Shown here one piece after another: positions 1 to 9,321 of a DNA stretch of 42,823 nucleotides (position 1 is its first letter; every line of letters begins with the position of its first letter). The translations under genes were made by a program, and so were the position numbers. This DNA is from Ascidiaceihabitans sp. Its GTDB lineage: Bacteria; Pseudomonadota; Alphaproteobacteria; Rhodobacterales; Rhodobacteraceae. The stretch spans positions 1 through 42,823 of the forward strand of contig JAOEQC010000011.1 in NCBI GenBank assembly GCA_028388995.1. The letters run 5' to 3'. The notes beneath the pieces were generated by a model. The model was given only the letters and a program-made list of their open reading frames with translations. It searched no databases and was not told the origin of the DNA.

Positions 1-125
1 TTGCCGCAGTTGCCGATGGTACGGTTGTGGGCAGTGCAATTGTGAGCAAGATCGGTGCGGGCGAAAGTGTTGCTGATGTTCTTGCCTTTGTGAAAACACT
101 GTCAGACGGTGCGCACCGCGCCTAA
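1..125 (+). CDS. trpA: Tryptophan synthase alpha subunit, C-terminal fragment (cut by window edge)
   Basis: Only the last 40 codons are present, read in frame from base 3 to the TAA at 123-125. The tail contains GTVVGSAIV followed by an acidic and alanine-rich helix ending in SDGAHRA, which matches the end of the TrpA barrel, where the GSA(I/F)V strand-turn binds the substrate phosphate. TrpA cleaves indole-3-glycerol phosphate to indole, which is channelled to TrpB. The partner trpB lies about 6.3 kb away on the opposite strand, so alpha and beta are not co-transcribed here. The identification rests on a short stretch, but the motif is characteristic. Confidence 0.82.
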   Translation, partial: AAVADGTVVGSAIVSKIGAGESVADVLAFVKTLSDGAHRA

Positions 126-219
126 GCCGACAGTGGCCAATCTCCCAAAGCCGTAAATCAAAGTTGCGAGCCCGCTCAGCAGTTGCTACCAAAAGGTAAT
201 GCAACACTGAGGGTGGAAC

Positions 220-1386
220 ATGCCGGTCATTACCAACATCAAAGATCTCCAACGTCTCCACGAACGCCGTGTCCCACGGATGTTTTATGATTATGCTGAA
301 TCTGGCAGTTGGACTGAGCAGACCTTTCGGGAAAACACCACCGATTTTGATAAAATCCGCCTGCGCCAGCGCGTCGCCGTTGATATGACAGGACGCAGCA
401 CTGCGACCCAGATGATCGGTCAAGACGTAGCCATGCCTGTCGCTTTGGCTCCTGTTGGGCTAACAGGCATGCAACATGCGGACGGCGAAATCAAAGCAGC
501 CCGCGCGGCCGAGGCCTTTGGCGTTCCGTATACCTTGAGCACGATGTCGATCAATTCGATCGAGGATGTCGCGGCGGCCACGACAAAACCATTTTGGTTT
601 CAGCTTTATACAATGCGCGACAGTGACTACATCAGCCGCCTGATCCAACGCGCAAAGGATGCGAATGTATCCGCCTTAGTCATAACGCTTGATCTTCAAA
701 TCCTTGGACAACGCCATAAGGATCTGAAGAACGGTTTAAGCGCCCCGCCCAAGTTAACCCTAAAGACCATGGCGAACCTTGCCACCAAATGGTCATGGGG
801 AATTGGAATGTTAGGCGCAAAGCGTCGTGGGTTTGGCAATATCGTGGGGCACGTTAAGGGCATCAGCGACACCTCAAGCCTTGGGTCATGGACGGCAGAG
901 CAGTTTGACCCAAGCCTGGATTGGGACAAAATTGCTAAACTCAAAGAACAATGGGGCGGCAAAGTGATCCTAAAAGGTATCTTGGATGCAGAAGATGCAA
1001 AGATGGCCCTAAAGGTTGGGGCCGATGCTATTGTTGTGTCCAACCATGGCGGGCGTCAGCTTGACGGTGCGTTGTCTTCTATTCGCGTACTACCATCGAT
1101 TTTGGAAGCTGTGGGCGATCAGATTGACGTTCACTTGGACAGCGGCATTCGTTCGGGTCAGGATGTGTTAAAGGCGATGGCGATGGGGGCCAAGGGCACC
1201 TACATCGGGCGCGCATATATCTATGGCCTTGGGGCTATGGGCGAAGCGGGTGTGACTTCTGCATTGAACATCATTCGCCGCGAACTGGATACAACGATGG
1301 CTTTGTGTGGTGAGATAAACGTTGAAAACTTGGGGCGTCACAACCTACTTGTCCCAAAAGATTTTGAAGGTCGCTGGCAAGAGTAA
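220..1386 (+). CDS. lldD: FMN-dependent L-lactate dehydrogenase / alpha-hydroxy-acid oxidase
   Basis: A 388-residue protein of the FMN-dependent alpha-hydroxy-acid dehydrogenase family, which oxidises L-lactate to pyruvate and passes electrons to the respiratory chain. The N-terminus has PRMFYDYAESG, the early FMN-site segment. The active-site block SNHGGRQLDG (around residue 272) carries the catalytic histidine and the substrate-binding arginine. HLDSGIRSGQDVLKAMAMGA and GRAYIYGLG form the phosphate-binding end of the barrel. Length fits the family (380-390). The ATG at 220 follows a purine-rich GAGGGTGGA. It lies about 95 bases after trpA with no terminator seen. Glycolate or mandelate oxidation cannot be excluded from sequence alone. 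Confidence 0.9.
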   Translation: MPVITNIKDLQRLHERRVPRMFYDYAESGSWTEQTFRENTTDFDKIRLRQRVAVDMTGRSTATQMIGQDVAMPVALAPVGLTGMQHADGEIKAARAAEAFGVPYTLSTMSINSIEDVAAATTKPFWFQLYTMRDSDYISRLIQRAKDANVSALVITLDLQILGQRHKDLKNGLSAPPKLTLKTMANLATKWSWGIGMLGAKRRGFGNIVGHVKGISDTSSLGSWTAEQFDPSLDWDKIAKLKEQWGGKVILKGILDAEDAKMALKVGADAIVVSNHGGRQLDGALSSIRVLPSILEAVGDQIDVHLDSGIRSGQDVLKAMAMGAKGTYIGRAYIYGLGAMGEAGVTSALNIIRRELDTTMALCGEINVENLGRHNLLVPKDFEGRWQE

Positions 1387-1430
1387 GTTGGGGCTGGAAA
1401 CGTCCGAAAGGTATATATAAACAAAATGTC

Positions 1431-2050
1431 ATGTTAGTATTTTCCGAACAGAACCTTGTCTTCTTGGCCGTACCAAAAACGGGCACAACAGCTATTGAAA
1501 TGGCTTTGCGTCCGAAAGCAGACATTGTCTTTGCGAAACATCGCAAACACACAACCGGTACGCGTTATTGAACGAAAATTAAGCCGTTTTTAACCGATGC
1601 CTATGGCATGACTCCAAGTTCGTTTGCCGTTATGGGTAATCCGATCGACCAGATCGCCAGTTGGTATCGTTATCGTCAAAATGTGAGTGAAGCCAATTCA
1701 GAGCGAAGCACAAAAGGCCGAAGTTTCGACGAATTTGTTCTGGCGGTCATTGAGGAAGAACCTCCGGTATTTGCTGCGATTGGCCGCCAACATAATTTCC
1801 TGTCGACGAGACGAGGTCGTGTCGCTGTAACCCATCTTTTTGCGTACGAGAAAATGCAACTCCTGCTGGATTTTATCGCTGAGCAATTTGGCAAAAATTG
1901 ACCTTTAAACAAAAGAATGTTTCGGCTTATGCCGATACGACCTTGTCACCAGACGTTGAGGCGATGCTGAGGGTAGCGCGCGAAAAAGAATTCACTTTGT
2001 ATGATCGGTTGATGGCCGAAGGCGGATATCTGAAGAACCGCCGCGCCTAA
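1431..2050 (+). pseudogene. Broken sulfotransferase-like gene (one stop, one frameshift)
   Basis: A single ancestral frame can be followed across two lesions. It begins MLVFSEQNLVFLAVPKTGTT, where VPKTGTT resembles the 5'-phosphosulfate (PAPS) loop of sulfotransferase-family proteins. It hits TGA at 1569-1571, continues in the same frame as TKIKPFLTDAYG...SFAVMGNPIDQIASWYRYR, then shifts at a run of five A near 1893-1897. After that it resumes as KQKNVSAYADTTLS and ends ...GGYLKNRRA at 2050. About 205 residues would be encoded intact, a usual size for the short sulfotransferase-like proteins I associate with this group. The intact paralogue and substrate are unknown. The family assignment is from the motif only. 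Confidence 0.75.
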
Positions 2051-2062
2051 CGTCGTGGTCAA

Positions 2063-3217
2063 TTACGCGGGATTGCGCAGCTTCACTGACAACATTGGGA
2101 TCAAGATCGCAGCAACAACAACAAGAAGCACTGCAATTGTGAAAAACGATATTGCCAAGCTAAACCATTCGGACACAAATCCCATTAGCGACGGCCCCAT
2201 AAAAAACGCACAATAGCCGATTACGGTTGCTCGGCTAATCGCAATTGTGCGTAATTTTCCAGGGACAGCGCGTCCAATCAGGGCCAATGCTGTTGGTGCA
2301 ACAATCGAAATCCCCAAACCACCGAAGGCAAAACCGACGTAGGCCATCAAAACCGTGCTCGCACCCGCCGCAATGGCGATACCTATGGCTGAGAGCAAAC
2401 AAGCCAGTGCAATCAAAACAAGATCAGAAAAATATCGGGTCAGAGCGTAACCGCTGAGGCGACCAATACCCATCGTTAATCCAAGGAACGCAGGACCAAG
2501 CGCGCCCTCACCTGCCCCTCCACCAAGCGTGCGTTCGATGTGGAGAGCCGACCAACCTTCGGTCGAGGACTCTGCCAAGAAGGCGATAAACACGATCGCA
2601 CCTATGACCCAGATTAGGCCTACCGGCAGGTTCGCCGAACTTGCCACCTCAGCGTCAGCATCTTGATCGATATCGGGCCCATACATCACGAAACACCACG
2701 CAACGATCACCACAGCCAACACAGAAAACACTTGTATCGGTGTCCAGCTTGCTTCGCGTGCCAGCCCCGTCAAAAGCGCCCCGCCCGCATAACAAAACGA
2801 ATAAGCCGCATGATTAAGGTTCATCAAAGATCGTTTATGTTGTGCTTCGATACCGGCAATGCGTGCGTTGACCAGTACGTCCAGAATGCCTGACCCAGCA
2901 GAAGCAATTGCCAGTGCCAACATCAAACTAATAGCGTTCAGCGCAACCCCAACCCACATAAAACCGGCAGCTATCCCAATGGCCGCAAAGACCAAAGCAA
3001 ATGGACCTGCAAGGCGTTGGGCCAATGGCGCAAGAAACATCGCCCAGACCGCACCCAATGACGACACCAAAACGACCAAGCCGTAGGTGGCATCTGATAC
3101 GTCCAAAGATGCTTTGATAACAGGCATTTGCGCAAAATATGTTGCCCATGCCATACCAATGACCGTGAAACCTGCCAAGGCTTTGCGTGATAGATAAAGA
3201 TCGTCCAATATTCCCAT
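2063..3217 (-). CDS. Major facilitator superfamily transporter
   Basis: A 384-residue, strongly hydrophobic protein with about twelve predicted membrane segments, starting MGILDDLYLSRKALAGF. I prefer this internal ATG at 3217 over an in-frame ATG 33 bases upstream, because the MGIL...SRKALAGF start resembles the family and the extra eleven residues look like leader. The first segments run VIGMAWATYFAQMPVI and then TYGLVVLVSSLGAVWAMFLAPLAQRL, with the family's short cytoplasmic loop after helix 2. It sits in the inner membrane and should use the proton gradient. The substrate cannot be told. It converges on the broken sulfotransferase-like gene and is divergent from rplY. Confidence 0.85.
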   Translation of the reverse strand: MGILDDLYLSRKALAGFTVIGMAWATYFAQMPVIKASLDVSDATYGLVVLVSSLGAVWAMFLAPLAQRLAGPFALVFAAIGIAAGFMWVGVALNAISLMLALAIASAGSGILDVLVNARIAGIEAQHKRSLMNLNHAAYSFCYAGGALLTGLAREASWTPIQVFSVLAVVIVAWCFVMYGPDIDQDADAEVASSANLPVGLIWVIGAIVFIAFLAESSTEGWSALHIERTLGGGAGEGALGPAFLGLTMGIGRLSGYALTRYFSDLVLIALACLLSAIGIAIAAGASTVLMAYVGFAFGGLGISIVAPTALALIGRAVPGKLRTIAISRATVIGYCAFFMGPSLMGFVSEWFSLAISFFTIAVLLVVVAAILIPMLSVKLRNPA

Positions 3218-3315
3218 GAGCGCGTGGTGCCAGAGAGCATGAGCCACCACAAGTGAAAGGGCCGTTAAAAAACGCTTTTCTCAGGTGCGAATCCGGTCTA
3301 TACGCGCCCCTTCAC

Positions 3316-3344
3316 GCGGGACGACAGCCTTGGAGGCGTCCTGC
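3316..3344 (+). promoter_or_regulatory. Hairpin in the 5' leader of rplY
   Basis: GCGGGACG at 3316-3323 pairs with CGTCCTGC at 3337-3344 (eight pairs, one of them G-U) around a 13-base loop. It ends 23 bases before the rplY ATG and is followed by CCTTAAAACATTGGAGAATAA, not a U run, so it is not a terminator. It could be a ribosomal-protein leader element or an accidental hairpin. I know no named motif that fits it. Confidence 0.35.
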
Positions 3345-3367
3345 CCTTAAAACATTGGAGAATAATT

Positions 3368-4006
3368 ATGGCTGGAGAGATCCCTGATCTTGAAGTTCTA
3401 GCACGCACGGGGACAGGCAAGGGCGCCGCTCGTCAGGCACGCCGCGATGGCATGGTACCGGGCATTGTGTTTGGTGGCGACGTTGATCCACTACCGATTA
3501 ACATCCCGTTCAACAAATTGCTGAAGATGGTAAAAGCTGGCCGCTTTAAGTCCACGCTTTTCAACCTAAAGGTTGAAGGTCACGACGACGTTCGCGTTAT
3601 CTGCCGCGACGTTCAGCGCCATGTTGTTAAAGACTTGCCAACGCACGTCGACTTAATGCGCCTAAAGCGCAATACAACAATCAACCTGTTCATTCCAGTT
3701 GATTTCATCAACGAAGAAGAATGCCCAGGTATCAAGCGCGGCGGTCTATTGTCCGTTGTGCGCCCAGAAATTGAACTAAACGTTCTTGCTGGCGATATCC
3801 CTGATGCATTGACTGTTGATCTGACTGGTTTGGAAGTTGGCGACACCATCACCATCTCATCCATCAAATTGCCAGAAGGCGCAAAAGCCACGATCGATCG
3901 TGACTTCGTTGTTGGCAACATCTCTGCACCATCGAGCCTTCGCTCTGCTGGTGACGACGATGACGCAGAGGGCGAAGCGGAAGTGGAAGCACCTGCAGAA
4001 AGCTAA
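3368..4006 (+). CDS. rplY: 50S ribosomal protein L25 (general stress protein Ctc type)
   Basis: A 212-residue protein of the long L25/Ctc form, which binds 5S rRNA in the large ribosomal subunit. The N-terminal L25 domain (about residues 5-95) shows the family start [30 protein letters not shown] and, later, [19 protein letters not shown]. The C-terminal TL5-like beta domain spans about 100-190, ending in an acidic [17 protein letters not shown] tail typical of alphaproteobacteria. A GGAG sits 8-9 bases before the ATG. It is followed by a strong terminator and then pth, the usual neighbour of the long L25 gene. Confidence 0.96.
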   Translation: MAGEIPDLEVLARTGTGKGAARQARRDGMVPGIVFGGDVDPLPINIPFNKLLKMVKAGRFKSTLFNLKVEGHDDVRVICRDVQRHVVKDLPTHVDLMRLKRNTTINLFIPVDFINEEECPGIKRGGLLSVVRPEIELNVLAGDIPDALTVDLTGLEVGDTITISSIKLPEGAKATIDRDFVVGNISAPSSLRSAGDDDDAEGEAEVEAPAES

Positions 4007-4034
4007 ACCCAGCTCGCAAGAGTTTGAGGTAATG

Positions 4035-4065
4035 AAACGGGGCTCCTTTTTGGGGCCCCGTTTTT
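4035..4065 (+). terminator. Rho-independent terminator after rplY
   Basis: AAACGGGGCTCC pairs with GGGGCCCCGTTT around a TTTTT loop (4047-4051), one G-U pair, followed by a T run (4061-4065). It lies 29 bases after the rplY stop and separates rplY from pth. Confidence 0.9.
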
Positions 4066-4157
4066 CGTTTCATCAAAAGATGTATCCACCGTGGTGGAGG
4101 TCTGGTTGCAGCATATGCTAGTCTGCATCAAAGACAGGTATGAATTGAGGAAACGCC

Positions 4158-4856
4158 ATGAAGTTGATTGTTGGTTTGGGAAATCCTGGCGCGAAATACG
4201 CCCGTAACCGCCACAATATTGGGTTTATGGCCCTCGATATGATTGCCTCAGATCACAGATCTGGCCCATGGAAGCAAAAGTTCCAAGGTTTGGTAACAGA
4301 AGGCAGATTCGGGTCTGATCGCGCGGTTTTGCTAAAGCCCGAAACCTTCATGAACAATTCTGGTCAATCTGTTGCGGCCGCGATGAAGTTTCACAAAATT
4401 GAAGCTGAAGATGTTGTCGTTTTCCATGACGAACTGGATCTTGCCCCCGGAAAAATCCGTTTCAAGATGTCTGGTGGTCATGCAGGGCACAATGGCCTGC
4501 GGTCTATCCATGCACATATTGGCGCAAATTACGGTCGTATTCGCATGGGCGTTGGCCATCCCGGCCATAAGGATCGTGTTGCCGGTTTTGTGCTAAGTGA
4601 TTTTGCCAAAGCAGAACAAGATTGGTTGGACGACGTGCTGCGCGGTTGCGCCGACGGGGCTCCATCTTTGGCCGCGGGTGATCCACCCAAATTCATGAAC
4701 GCGGTTGCCCTTCGCGTTGCGCCGCCTCGTCCAAGTACAGGCAAACGTCCGCCAGAAAAGGTTGTGACAGAGCGACCTAAAAAGAAACCTGTCGAACCCG
4801 CGCCAGACACCGACAGCAGATCCGCGATGCAAAAGCTGATGGATCGCTTTAAATGA
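4158..4856 (+). CDS. pth: Peptidyl-tRNA hydrolase
   Basis: A 232-residue Pth that frees tRNA from peptidyl-tRNAs that drop off the ribosome. It begins MKLIVGLGNPGAKYARNRHN, with the substrate-binding Asn9 and the catalytic His19. FMNNSGQSV supplies the second conserved asparagine and VFHDELDL the aspartate that orients the histidine. GGHAGHNGLRSI is the third family block. The catalytic domain ends near residue 190. The rest is a Pro/Lys-rich, probably disordered extension ending RSAMQKLMDRFK, common in alphaproteobacterial Pth. The stop overlaps the start of the DUF2332 relic by four bases (ATGA), suggesting translational coupling. Confidence 0.97.
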   Translation: MKLIVGLGNPGAKYARNRHNIGFMALDMIASDHRSGPWKQKFQGLVTEGRFGSDRAVLLKPETFMNNSGQSVAAAMKFHKIEAEDVVVFHDELDLAPGKIRFKMSGGHAGHNGLRSIHAHIGANYGRIRMGVGHPGHKDRVAGFVLSDFAKAEQDWLDDVLRGCADGAPSLAAGDPPKFMNAVALRVAPPRPSTGKRPPEKVVTERPKKKPVEPAPDTDSRSAMQKLMDRFK

Positions 4857-5893
4857 CTTTACGCGCAGCCTTTGAAGATCAAGCTGTTTCATGTGAACGG
4901 CTAGACTCCCCTTTCATGGGTCACTTGCTACGTGTACTTTCCAAAAACTGGCAATCGGACACCAAATTAGGCAAAGTGATGGCTGCCTATACAGGCGACA
5001 TCGGTCCCGTTGGCCATTCGTTACCATTGCGTATTGCCGGTGAGCTTCATGCTTTGGTTCTCACAGGTCAATCGGATACGTTGATTGCGGCATATCCACC
5101 AAACGCGTTTGACCTTAGCGCCCTAGAAGTTGCGGTTTCACATGCCCTTGTCGCACATGAAGACTTCATGCTTCAGTGGACCCAAAGCCCCCTACAAACC
5201 AACGAGGTTCGTCGCTCTGCCGCATTGATTGCTGGTGCACAGGTTGCGCTCGAACATTTCCAGCGCCCAATCGTATTGTCAGAACTCGGGGCAAGCGCGG
5301 GCCTGAACCTGATGTAGGAACATTATGCCTTGGACATTGCGGGACAGATCACTGGCCCACAGACGCCTGCGTTAACTTTAAGCCCCGATTGGACAGGGTC
5401 CCTACCCCTGTCCAATTTAATCAATATTGCTGAGCGGGCGGTTGTAGACCTTAATCCACTGGACCCGCGCCTTGCGCATGACCTATTGCGCCTCACGGCA
5501 TATTTGTGGGCGGATCAACCCCACCGATTGGCCCTGACCAAAGCTGCGGCAGCGATCGCCAATGTCGAGGTTGAAAAGGGTGATGCAATTGACTGGTTGG
5601 AAACGCGTTTGGCAAATCCACGTACAGGGCATTTGCATCTGATCCAGAATACCATTGCATGGCAGTATTTCCCGAATTCATCCCAAGCACGTGGCCTTGA
5701 GCTGATTGAACAAGCAGGGGCGCGTGCGACGGTTGAAACACCTTTGGCGTCGTTATCAATGGAGAACGATGGAGACGCCACAGGTGGCGTTGGAGCAGCT
5801 CTGACGTTACGTTTGTGGCCCGGCAACATGACGCTACACTTGGGTCGTATTGATTTTCACGGGCGTTGGGCCGATTGGCGTCACTCCAGCTGA
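4853..5893 (+). pseudogene. DUF2332 family protein interrupted by one in-frame stop
   Basis: A frame starting MTLRAAFEDQAVSCERLDSP overlaps pth by ATGA and runs without shift to TGA at 5891-5893. It is cut only by TAG at 5315-5317. Across the break it reads ELGASAGLNLM, stop, EHYALDIAG. In this family the glycine-rich GASAGLNL motif is normally followed by a tryptophan, so a TGG to TAG change is the simplest explanation. The downstream half keeps good coding character (DWTGSLPLSNLINIAERAVVDLNP; GRIDFHGRWADW at the end), so the lesion looks recent. About 346 residues would be encoded. The family resembles a methyltransferase fold at its GASAGLN loop, but its function is unknown. Confidence 0.85.
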
Positions 5894-5987
5894 CCCTGAA
5901 TCTGTGACAATTTTTAAATATTGGTGAAGCCATCTCCGCGAACTAGGTTATGCTCAAGCAACACACCTCGATGGTAAAGGATTGAGT

Positions 5988-6365
5988 ATGGAACCTGATG
6001 AAAGCGTAAATGTCCTTGGCACTCCGCTTGGCTTATGCGGGGTTGATCCAGTTACTGGGTTTTTCCGTGATGGACACTGTAACACATGCGTTCAAGATCA
6101 AGGCAGCCACACTGTCTGCGCTGTGATGACTGCCGAATTTCTGGCTTATTCAAAATATGTCGGCAATGACCTAAGCACACCGCGCCCAGAGTTCGGGTTT
6201 CAAGGGCTCAAAGCGGGTGACGCGTGGTGCTTATGCGCCAGCCGTTTCCTGCAAGCCCATGATGAGGGATGCGCCCCAAGGGTCAATTTGTCCGCGACCC
6301 ACAAACGCGCATTACAGACGGTGCCCTTGCGAATATTGACGCAATACAGCGATCAAACCGCTTAA
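5988..6365 (+). CDS. DUF2237 family protein
   Basis: A 125-residue soluble protein starting MEPDESVNVLGTPLGLCG. The ATG at 5988 is chosen because AAAGG (5976-5980) lies seven bases upstream; an in-frame TTG at 5982 would be too close. Family hallmarks are visible: GFFRDGHCNTCVQDQGSHTVCAVMT, FLAYSKYVGNDLSTP, then GDAWCLCASRFLQAH. Several conserved cysteines (GHCNTC; WCLCA) suggest metal or redox binding, but no function is established for this family to my knowledge. It stands alone and converges on trpB across a shared hairpin. Confidence 0.85.
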   Translation: MEPDESVNVLGTPLGLCGVDPVTGFFRDGHCNTCVQDQGSHTVCAVMTAEFLAYSKYVGNDLSTPRPEFGFQGLKAGDAWCLCASRFLQAHDEGCAPRVNLSATHKRALQTVPLRILTQYSDQTA

Positions 6366-6375
6366 GGCAGAAACG

Positions 6376-6403
6376 AAAAAAGGCACCTCACTTGAGGTGC
6401 CTT
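6376..6403 (-). terminator. Terminator after trpB (between convergent genes)
   Basis: AAGGCACCTC (6380-6389) pairs with GAGGTGCCTT (6394-6403) around a four-base loop. On the minus strand the stem is followed by TTTTTT, so it is a good terminator for trpB. On the plus strand the following CTATAAA is poor, so it would act only weakly for the DUF2237 gene. Confidence 0.85.
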
Positions 6404-6426
6404 CTATAAACCGATGCGATGTTGAT

Positions 6427-7656
6427 TTAGACGAATTCGCCCATATCAAAATCTAGTGCGCGTGCGACGGTAAAGATGTCTTTGTCGCCACGACCACACA
6501 TATTCATGCACAGGATGTGATCCGCAGGCAATGTTGGTGCCAGCTTCATCACGTGCGCAAGCGCGTGGGATGGTTCAAGCGCAGGGATGATGCCCTCAAG
6601 CGTACAGCAAAGTTGGAATGCCTCTAGCGCTTCGACGTCTGTGATCGATACATATTTCGCGCGGCCGATTTCGTGCAACCATGCGTGCTCTGGTCCGATT
6701 CCTGGGTAGTCCAGACCAGCAGAGATAGAAAAGCCCTCAAGGATTTGGCCATCATCGTCTTGCAAAAGGTAGGTACGGTTGCCGTGAAGCACGCCTGGGC
6801 GTCCCCCCGTCAATGAAGCGCAGTGCTCCATCTTGGCATTCACGCCTTTACCGCCAGCTTCAACACCGATGATGTTCACTTCTTTGTCGTCAAGGAACGG
6901 GAAGAACAGACCCATCGCATTTGAACCACCACCGATTGCGGCAATCAAAGTATCAGGTAGACGACCTTCGGCTTCCATCATCTGTTCGCGGACTTCTTTG
7001 CCAATAATGGATTGGAAGTCACGGACCATTGCAGGGTAAGGGTGTGGACCAGCCACAGTACCGATGCAGTAGAATGTATCGTCAACGTTCGTCACCCAGT
7101 CACGCAACGCATCGTTCATGGCGTCTTTCAATGTGCCACGACCTGAAGTCACAGGGATAACTTCGGCACCCAACAAGCGCATACGGAATACATTTGGTGC
7201 CTGACGTTCAACATCATGCGCGCCCATATAGACCACGCACTGAAGGCCAAACTTTGCGCAGACTGTCGCCGTTGCAACGCCGTGCTGACCTGCACCCGTT
7301 TCGGCGATAATGCGTTTTTTGCCCATGCGGCGTGCCAGAATGATCTGGCCAAGCACGTTGTTAATCTTGTGCGCGCCCGTGTGGTTCAGCTCGTCGCGCT
7401 TCATGTAGACTTTGGCACCACCAAGATGATCGGTCAGGCGTTCAGCATGATACAATGGGCTTGGACGGCCAACGTAGTGCTTCCACAAGAAATCCATCTC
7501 TGCCCAAAAACTGTCGTCCGTTTTTGCCTTTTCGTATTCTTCCTCAAGGCTAAGAATCAATGGCATCAAGGTCTCAGAGACGAAACGTCCACCGAAATCA
7601 CCAAACCGTCCCTGCTCATCAGGTCCAGTCATAAAAGAATTGAAAAGGTCGTTCAT
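6427..7656 (-). CDS. trpB: Tryptophan synthase beta subunit
   Basis: TrpB joins indole to serine using PLP to make tryptophan. From the ATG at 7656 it has 409 residues and starts [20 protein letters not shown]. An in-frame start 63 bases further up exists, but GTGGAG lies just before 7656 and the shorter form has the family's usual length. HTGAHKINN carries the PLP lysine (Lys97), [10 protein letters not shown] binds the PLP phosphate, and AETGAGQHG is the conserved glycine-rich loop. trpF is upstream with a 92-base gap. The alpha subunit is not adjacent but 6.3 kb away on the other strand. Confidence 0.97.
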   Translation of the reverse strand: MNDLFNSFMTGPDEQGRFGDFGGRFVSETLMPLILSLEEEYEKAKTDDSFWAEMDFLWKHYVGRPSPLYHAERLTDHLGGAKVYMKRDELNHTGAHKINNVLGQIILARRMGKKRIIAETGAGQHGVATATVCAKFGLQCVVYMGAHDVERQAPNVFRMRLLGAEVIPVTSGRGTLKDAMNDALRDWVTNVDDTFYCIGTVAGPHPYPAMVRDFQSIIGKEVREQMMEAEGRLPDTLIAAIGGGSNAMGLFFPFLDDKEVNIIGVEAGGKGVNAKMEHCASLTGGRPGVLHGNRTYLLQDDDGQILEGFSISAGLDYPGIGPEHAWLHEIGRAKYVSITDVEALEAFQLCCTLEGIIPALEPSHALAHVMKLAPTLPADHILCMNMCGRGDKDIFTVARALDFDMGEFV

Positions 7657-7748
7657 CTGAGTGCTCCACTTCGCTTCATTCGGATGTAGCTTATGGATTG
7701 GGACGCGTAAAGCGGACACCGCACCGCACCCCTAATCCTATGTTGAAA

Positions 7749-8414
7749 TTATAAGGTTGGGATCTTGGAAACCCCTTGGGACGCGTCCATAAATGCGCGG
7801 ATCATCGCGGCATCCTTGACGCCTGGCGCGCTTTCTACGCCAGAGCTGAGATCCAACTGACGGGTTCCCGTCATTCTGATCGCTTCAGCAGCATTCTCTG
7901 GCGTAAGACCACCTGCCAACATCCATGGAACAATCCAGCGGCGACCAGCGATCAAACGCCAATCAAACGTTAGTCCATTGCCACCAGGAAGATCACCCTT
8001 TTCAGGTGGCTTCGCATCGACAAGAATTTGATCCGCGACCTGCATGTAGGCGTCAACTGACGGTAAATCGGCAGCACTGGCAACGCCGACTGCTTTCATA
8101 ACCGGCAGACCATAACGGGCTTTGACTTCCAAAACCCGCTCTGGCGTTTCAGAACCGTGTAACTGCAGCATATCTAGAGGAACTTGAGCCGTCAGCGCAT
8201 CTAGGAACGCATTGTCAGCATTCACCGTCAATGCAACCTTGCACAGACCAACGGGGGCATCAATGGCCATTGCCGCGGCCTGTTCAAAGGTCACGTTGCG
8301 TGGTGATTTAGGGAAGAAGACAAAGCCACAATAGGTCGCGCCAGCCTGTGCAACCGCGTCCACCTCGCTTGGCTGAGTCAAACCGCAGATTTTAACCGCT
8401 ACAGATTTAGACAT
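7749..8414 (-). CDS. trpF: Phosphoribosylanthranilate isomerase
   Basis: A 221-residue TIM-barrel enzyme that converts phosphoribosylanthranilate to CdRP in tryptophan synthesis. [14 protein letters not shown] holds the catalytic cysteine (Cys10) and [12 protein letters not shown] is the next signature. [20 protein letters not shown] and [15 protein letters not shown] (containing the catalytic aspartate) complete the barrel. It starts five bases after the lapA stop and precedes trpB, in the ihfB-lapA-trpF-trpB order known from Rhodobacterales. Confidence 0.96.
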   Translation of the reverse strand: MSKSVAVKICGLTQPSEVDAVAQAGATYCGFVFFPKSPRNVTFEQAAAMAIDAPVGLCKVALTVNADNAFLDALTAQVPLDMLQLHGSETPERVLEVKARYGLPVMKAVGVASAADLPSVDAYMQVADQILVDAKPPEKGDLPGGNGLTFDWRLIAGRRWIVPWMLAGGLTPENAAEAIRMTGTRQLDLSSGVESAPGVKDAAMIRAFMDASQGVSKIPTL

Positions 8415-8419
8415 TCAGA

Positions 8420-8770
8420 TCAGCTGGCTTTGTCTAGCAAGGCTAGAACATCGTCTTGGCTATCAGCGCTTTGGCCTTTCATAAGTGCGATTTCGCGCTC
8501 AAGGCGACGCACCTTGCGGCTTGATTTGGATGCTTCAGCGCGCATTGCATGCTCACGGAACCACTCCCAAAAAAATCCGACCAACAGACCAATAATGATA
8601 CCGCCAAAGACCACGACAAAAAGCGGCATGTTAATAGATGGGTTCACCACAAATAGGCCAGCAACCTTGTCAGGTAAAACTTTGAGGGTGACAACAGTTC
8701 TGTTGGCCAAAGCAACAGCGATCAACGCAACCGCAAAGGTTGCGATGCAGGCAAAACGAATGTAGCGCAT
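8420..8770 (-). CDS. LapA family (DUF1049) inner-membrane protein
   Basis: A 116-residue protein with two membrane helices: IRFACIATFAVALIAVALA near the start, and MPLFVVVFGGIIIGLLVGFF around residues 49-68. A cytoplasmic coiled coil follows (EASKSSRKVRRLEREIALMKGQ). This is the layout of LapA/DUF1049 proteins; the E. coli relative assists lipopolysaccharide assembly control, but the role here is inferred. The start codon is two bases after the ihfB stop and its own stop is five bases before trpF, so the three are very likely one transcript. Confidence 0.85.
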   Translation of the reverse strand: MRYIRFACIATFAVALIAVALANRTVVTLKVLPDKVAGLFVVNPSINMPLFVVVFGGIIIGLLVGFFWEWFREHAMRAEASKSSRKVRRLEREIALMKGQSADSQDDVLALLDKAS

Positions 8771-8772
8771 TT

Positions 8773-9057
8773 TCAGGCGTTCCCGTTCAGACGATCGCGA
8801 AGTAACTTACCTGTCTTAAAAAACGGCACATGCTTTTCGTTAACGCTAACTGTTTCGCCAGTGCGAGGGTTACGGCCCACACGCGCGTCACGTTGTTTTA
8901 CAGAGAACGCGCCAAAGCCGCGAAGCTCAACACGATCACCGCGTGACATAGCCGATGTCACTTCGTCAAAGATCGTATTCACGATACGTTCAACATCACG
9001 TTGATAAAGATGTGGGTTTTCGTCTGCAATTTTCTGTATCAGTTCAGATCGGATCAT
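8773..9057 (-). CDS. ihfB: Integration host factor subunit beta
   Basis: A 94-residue DNA-bending protein of the HU/IHF family that works as a dimer with IhfA. It starts [20 protein letters not shown]. The beta-ribbon arm is clear: [10 protein letters not shown] with the intercalating proline, then [29 protein letters not shown] is the conserved core. In related genomes it directly follows rpsA, but here a broken RTX gene of about 1.6 kb separates the two. It leads the ihfB-lapA-trpF cluster, so its promoter should be in the AT-rich 9058-9200 stretch. Confidence 0.96.
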   Translation of the reverse strand: MIRSELIQKIADENPHLYQRDVERIVNTIFDEVTSAMSRGDRVELRGFGAFSVKQRDARVGRNPRTGETVSVNEKHVPFFKTGKLLRDRLNGNA

Positions 9058-9321
9058 CAGATATCCCCCGGGTATTTACGGTTGGTTTGTTTTTTTGATT
9101 ATAGGCAAGTTTGACGAAAGCTGAATAGTCTTCCCAGAGCAAACTTTGATTTTACTACGAATTTTTGGGTATTTAAGGTCATATTAATCTAACGATAGTG
9201 TCCCACTGGCAAAGTTTCGCCTGAAATTTCACCAACTGAACCAGCGATTCGGCAATCAACAATCTAGGTATGCAGCCGTTGCACGCGCCACTGCTGACTC
9301 AAGTTGAACGCCCACTTGGGA

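Noticed and set aside
7216-7689. Open frame of 157 residues antisense to trpB
   Set aside because: A shadow of a strongly conserved gene; cysteine/histidine-rich chance composition.
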